From contig OX485807.1 of the NCBI GenBank assembly GCA_950295325.1, positions 29,421,666-29,485,665 of the forward strand: a DNA stretch of 64,000 bases, in the 5' to 3' direction. Below are positions 60,112 through 64,000 of the stretch, in pieces. The position numbers and the translations under genes are program-made. The notes under the pieces are model-generated. The model saw nothing but the letters and a program-made list of their open reading frames with translations. It was not told the DNA's origin and searched no databases. Source of the stretch: Polytrichum commune (taxonomy: Eukaryota; Streptophyta; Polytrichopsida; Polytrichales; Polytrichaceae). How positions within the stretch are numbered: position 1 is the stretch's first letter; each line of letters begins with the position of its first letter.

Positions 60112-61450
60112 TTGTTCTCCCTCTTTAGTATGACACATTTGGGAAACGCAAAAAAATATCGTATTATCAAGGTGTCGTCGTCTTGTTAATATGACAAATG
60201 GCATAAAATTGTCGTACTATCGAGGGAATACAAAAACATAAGCACTATGAGCTTAAAAACGTATACAAAAAGTTTAAGCAGTATAGATTGTATGAGATAA
60301 TAACTCATAACTCCAAACAAACACAAATACTCTCAAGAACTCTTGAAATAAGAGTTCAAAGATCTCTGGTGTTGCCTACCTAAGTTAGCAACTATCATCT
60401 TATCTAAATTCCCTACTAGCTTTTGAAAACTAATAAATCCATTAACAACAAAATGTAAAGAGTTGTTTAATACGAAATTAGACAACAATGATGCATGACG
60501 TTTAGCATCACTACGCTATACTGTAGGTGGAGCAACATCATCCACATTTGTTGATTGCATATCAACATTAAGATCAAAGCCTTGTGCATAATTGATTCTC
60601 AAAGCAACATCCACCAACTCATTAGTACCCAATTCTAGCTCAGTAATCTCTTCCCCTTCCATGTGAATGTAAGTCTTGATTGACATCTCATCATCACCTA
60701 ATCTCAACTTTGAAATCATAACACCAAGTTCATCTTATTCTTCTTGCATTCTATTCTTCCCCCTTTCATCAACTAGGGCAAAGTCAACATTCCATGTTGC
60801 AGGTTATATATGCGCCATCCTCCAACAATTTCTAACTATATGTGCATCCAACTCACTCAATACTTCATAACTCCACATGATAACATGTCTGATGTTGGGC
60901 ACCGCCTTCTTTCAGTCCTTCAATGTAACATCATCATATTGTGACAAAACCCACAGTAAAAGTTTCTTCTTGTATTGAATTTTGAAAGATGCTATTATAC
61001 CTTGACCCAAAGTTTGAACTACGCTTGTAACATTGGGAGGAAGGAATACCAAAGTCATGTTGCTCAATTCCAAGGTTGAAAAACCACGAGACTTACCAAT
61101 TTTGGCAGAGCTAACAACATGTGAAGATGCATTATCCAAAAACATAATCACCTTTCGATTTTATATACCCTAATTAAGTCCATTCTACACCAGTAACCCT
61201 AATTATCATTAAGTACTCAAGTAGTTCCCAAGTAAAATGGATCAATTCTAGATGTACATAACATGGATGAAAGGAATATTAGCATTAATTTCCTCTTTAA
61301 TATGACAAAGCGGAGTTTCTAATGTCATATTATCAATTGCCGTAGTCATATACAAGGGAGTTTTGAACTAAAAAGTTTGGTCACACAAAAAAGTGTCATA
61401 ATATTGAGGATGTCGTATAAACAAGTGTCGTACTAAACGAGGTTAGACTG
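60112..61450 (-). mobile_element. Tigger/pogo-like DNA transposon, decayed, TSD TA
   Basis: The right end, read on the minus strand, is CAGTCTAACCTCGTTTAGTA then CGACACTT. The left end on the plus strand is TTGTTCTCCCTCTTTAGTAT then GACACATT. TA flanks both sides (60110-60111 and 61451-61452). The 1339-bp element contains a minus-strand DDE fragment. Flanking sequence is continuous with an uninterrupted paralogue at about 29980-30310, where CTAAATATCTTATCCATTATC marks the empty site. Confidence 0.85.
60516..61151 (-). pseudogene. Pogo/Tigger transposase (DDE_1) fragment
   Basis: From 61151 down, IMFLDNASSHVVSSAKIGKS, then LVFLPPNVTSVVQTLGQGII and ASFKIQYKKKLLLWVLSQYD match the second half of a DDE_1 domain. 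The conserved L-D-N-A-x-S-H carries the second catalytic Asp, and FLPPNxTSxxQ-x-L-D/G-Q-G follows (family knowledge; here the usual D before QG is G). Several stops follow, then the frame resumes to 60516 with an acidic, low-complexity C-terminus. The N-terminal DNA-binding part and the first catalytic Asp are missing. Confidence 0.85.
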
Positions 61451-61690
61451 TATCTTCTTCATTATCAAAGTGGAGATGCTTGTGCTCATTAAATGCTTAT
61501 TTATGTCCCCACCAATTATGTTGACTATTGAGCCTAGAACGGTTACCATATTTCGAGCATGTAGTCCAATCTCTTTGGAACACATGTCTTTTTGGTATCC
61601 ATTCTTGATGGCACATGTAACCACATACCACTCAGATATAAGTGTCAAAATAAGTAAAGTAACCGAATAAGGGTTGTCTACATTATCTCT

Positions 61691-62521
61691 AATACATTGG
61701 ACACTCTTAAGTTCTGGCCCCATATGCAATAGATCTAATCCTTGTAACTTGAAGAGAATACACAAACAGCACATTGCATTGACAAACTAACACAACTCCA
61801 AAGATACAGCTCACATACAGACACGGAATTACAAGGAGACACAAGATGATTAGCTTCCTCACTGTGTCAGAAGCAGAACTAAAACCCAGCTTCTACTGAA
61901 CTAATCTTTAAAAACCATGACTAAGCTCAAGACAAGATGGAAATCATGACAATTGAGGCAATGGCCATCTTTTGAAAAACATACCGTGTATGTGTAGTTC
62001 GGTGTTATATACACAAAATTCTAGGATTAGAAAAAGTTTTTCAAAATTTCCAAAGCCGGTGCCAAACCAGATTGTCTGTGGAGACTGCTGCCTGAGAAAC
62101 TGAGCATGTGTCTGCACAGTGGATGAAACCCCAACAATCTAAAAAGAATGGCACCTAAGGAGATCATTTGAGTCAACCTGTACAATAGGGTACAAAATCC
62201 AAGCAGAGGTTTTTAGTCACCTCTGAAGAGGTCCACCTCTTCCCAATCTTCGTACCTGAACCCTCGTCGTAAAAGTACCCTCCTTCATTTTTTCGAAGTG
62301 CACCAACTCTCGCAAATCCTTCAACTAACATTTCCCTCAAAAACCATATTCTGTATTCAACTTCCTTCAAAAAGATTGAACCCCAGTGACAAAGCGCTTA
62401 TTCGTAGTGCGATGAAATTTCCAGAAATTACATCGTACAACCCATATAAAGAAGTGGGGCTGCCATTTCTGAGATCTTTTGTTGCTTTATTTCTGGTGAC
62501 TCATCATTATGCTGATGATAC
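61691..62521. other. No gene recognised; 3' flank of the PIRL gene
   Basis: Short open frames only. Part probably belongs to the 3' UTR of the minus-strand PIRL gene. Confidence 0.4.
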
Positions 62522-63224
62522 CTAAAGCTGTTGTTCAAGGTAGGAATCATCATCTGTGGCTTTTGGAGTTTTGGGCTGTGAAGTTGGCGACTGTGGCCAC
62601 GCATTACCGCCAAAAATACTTGAGATGCCGCCAATTTGCACCTTGCTCAACCAGTTGTTCAAAACTGGTAACCAGCCCACCCCAGCGTCTGGGGTTTGAG
62701 TCGCACCTGGAAAAGTTGCACTTCGAGAGAAGCTCTTTTCCTTTTCGGGTTTTAAGCTCTCGGTCCAAAGCATGGCCATGTGTGCCATAACTGCCTCAAA
62801 ACCCTGCTCAACAACTTCCAATGGCGGCACCACGAGTGGATTTTCATCAAGTTTCAGTTTTGTCAAGTTTGTGAGCCGACCCATAGAAAGTGGGAGTTCG
62901 TGAATCTGGTTAAAACTTAGGTCAAGCTCTGTGAGCGACACCAAATCGCCAATCGAGTCTGGGAGAGCGACAAAGTCATGGAAATTACTGCTGACATCGA
63001 GCAGTGCGAGGTTTGTGAGGTTGCCAATTGTGGCAGGTAGACCACGAAGTTTGTTGAAGTGAACATCAAGTACTCGCAACGAACGAAGCTCGCCAATCGA
63101 TGGTGGTAGGCTCGTTATCTTGTTCAACTGTAAGCAGAGCGTTTGCAGGTTGATCATTTGAAAGCCAAAGTCGGATGGCCACAATTCCACCTGGTTGAAA
63201 TTTGCAATGAGCTCCACTAGAGCA
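62522..63224 (-). CDS. PIRL: PIRL-type intracellular LRR protein, 3' terminal exon (partial gene)
   Basis: Reading from the acceptor TCTTTCAG (exon start 63224) the exon encodes ALVELIANFNQVELWP, then leucine-rich repeats of about 23 residues of the type LxxLDVxxNxLxxLPxxIGxL (four full, one partial), then NPLVVPPLEVVEQGFEAVMA. A low-complexity tail ends in SYLEQQL and a stop at 62522-62524. PIRLs are plant cytoplasmic relatives of Ras-group LRR proteins such as SHOC-2, with roles in pollen and development. The PPLEVVEQG block and the LxQQL end fit the PIRL4/5/6 subgroup as I recall it. Upstream exons with the remaining repeats lie beyond 63225, probably outside the window. The exon is intact. 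Confidence 0.85.
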
Positions 63225-64000
63225 CTGAAAGACCCACAAAATCACAACTATTAGAGTATAGATACAGCAATTTTAAACTTCCTGATGAATGTTCATATCT
63301 GAAAGTGCGTTTACACACAACTACTGCGGGTGGCTGAGTTGCAGTTTGGGCCCACCTTAAACACAACTAAGATTGTATTTTTGTTGACATGCAACTACTC
63401 TCAAGTAATTGTAAAGTGGATTTGACCTCAATGATCACCCCTCCTATTGATGCAATCTGTGGAGTAGAAACAAACAATTTCTGGATTCTAGTGGAAAGTG
63501 TCTTAGGAGTAATTGCCTCCTTCATAATTTTCTTCTCCCATGCTTTGGCCTAAAATTCTCGCCCAGTGCCACATGGTAACTACAAACAACATAGAACCAG
63601 AGAAAGTTTGAAACTACGACCATCGCCATTACTCCCAACTACACCTTGTATCATAGTTGGGCAAGGTAGAATAGTTGTGGTTGTGGTTGTCATCAATGCA
63701 CCTTATCCCTCCTTATATAACCCTCAAAAAATAAAATCAAAGGAAGTTTGAAACTACAAACACCAATCACCGAAATGGTGGTTGTGTGTAAATGCCCCTT
63801 CGTTCTCCTTTGATATCTAAAACGTACACCGAGAAAGATTTGGGGTTTTCCATAATATTACTAAATAGAATAATATGCTCTGCAAATAAGCAAGGAAGTG
63901 ACTGAAAGTGTAGACTTGCGACACAAGTGACAGACCTGAAAATAAAATATATTTTATGTGTAAATAGAAACATTGTGATGAAGACAAGTCTTTTGCTGTA
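63225..64000 (-). other. Probable PIRL intron sequence
   Basis: Upstream of the last PIRL exon on the minus strand. No LRR-coding exon was recognised here, so the preceding exon is likely outside the window. An acceptor-like TTTTATTTTCAG near 63940 precedes sequence with no LRR pattern. Confidence 0.4.

Noticed and set aside
62509-62790. Plus-strand frame overlapping the PIRL exon
   Set aside because: It is antisense to the leucine-rich-repeat exon and has no family similarity.

Overview
This is a nuclear segment from a land plant. Four host genes can be read in it, and all belong to plant families: an h-type thioredoxin, a TRP/TRFL-type telomere-repeat-binding Myb protein, the mitochondrial 4-hydroxybenzoate polyprenyltransferase of ubiquinone synthesis, and the 3' exon of a PIRL (plant intracellular Ras-group LRR) protein. 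Genes are sparse, split by many introns, and set in a deep layer of decayed transposable elements. The clade cannot be fixed from the sequence; the unusual element repertoire makes a non-flowering plant (lycophyte, fern or bryophyte) a reasonable guess only.

Layout. 1-3.5 kb: decayed MULE-like transposon on the minus strand, with a palindromic 32-bp-period array in one intron. 3.5-6 kb: AT-rich DNA, GTTAAC-centred palindromes, a nested inverted repeat and a second array of the same 32-bp unit. 6.2-10.06 kb: a broken multi-exon plus-strand gene whose pieces resemble a ParB-like domain followed by a beta-class DNA methyltransferase-like domain; this is the most unusual item. 10.1-11.85 kb: minisatellite, (GA)n tract and the 3' end of a non-LTR retrotransposon with a restriction-like endonuclease (RLE) signature. 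12.9-14.1 kb: foldback element with a MITE nested in it. 14-23.9 kb: no gene found. 23.9-26 kb: thioredoxin h gene. 26-38 kb: dispersed repeats and one MITE. 38.0-46.5 kb (minus): TRP-type telomere-binding protein gene, 10 proposed exons, introns loaded with a SINE, a MITE, a foldback element and local duplications. 49.3-54.0 kb (minus): COQ2/PPT gene, 7 exons, fully phase-consistent. 55-56.6 kb: LTR and integrase remnant of a Ty3/gypsy element. 59-61.5 kb: tRNA-like relic and a Tigger/pogo element with a paralogous empty site at about 30.1 kb. 62.5-63.2 kb (minus): last exon of a PIRL gene that continues beyond the window.

The host genes do not form a pathway with each other. Exon boundaries for the thioredoxin, TRP and COQ2 genes were chosen by GT-AG sites, reading phase and continuity with family motifs. 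All family assignments are from memory of motifs; no database was searched.
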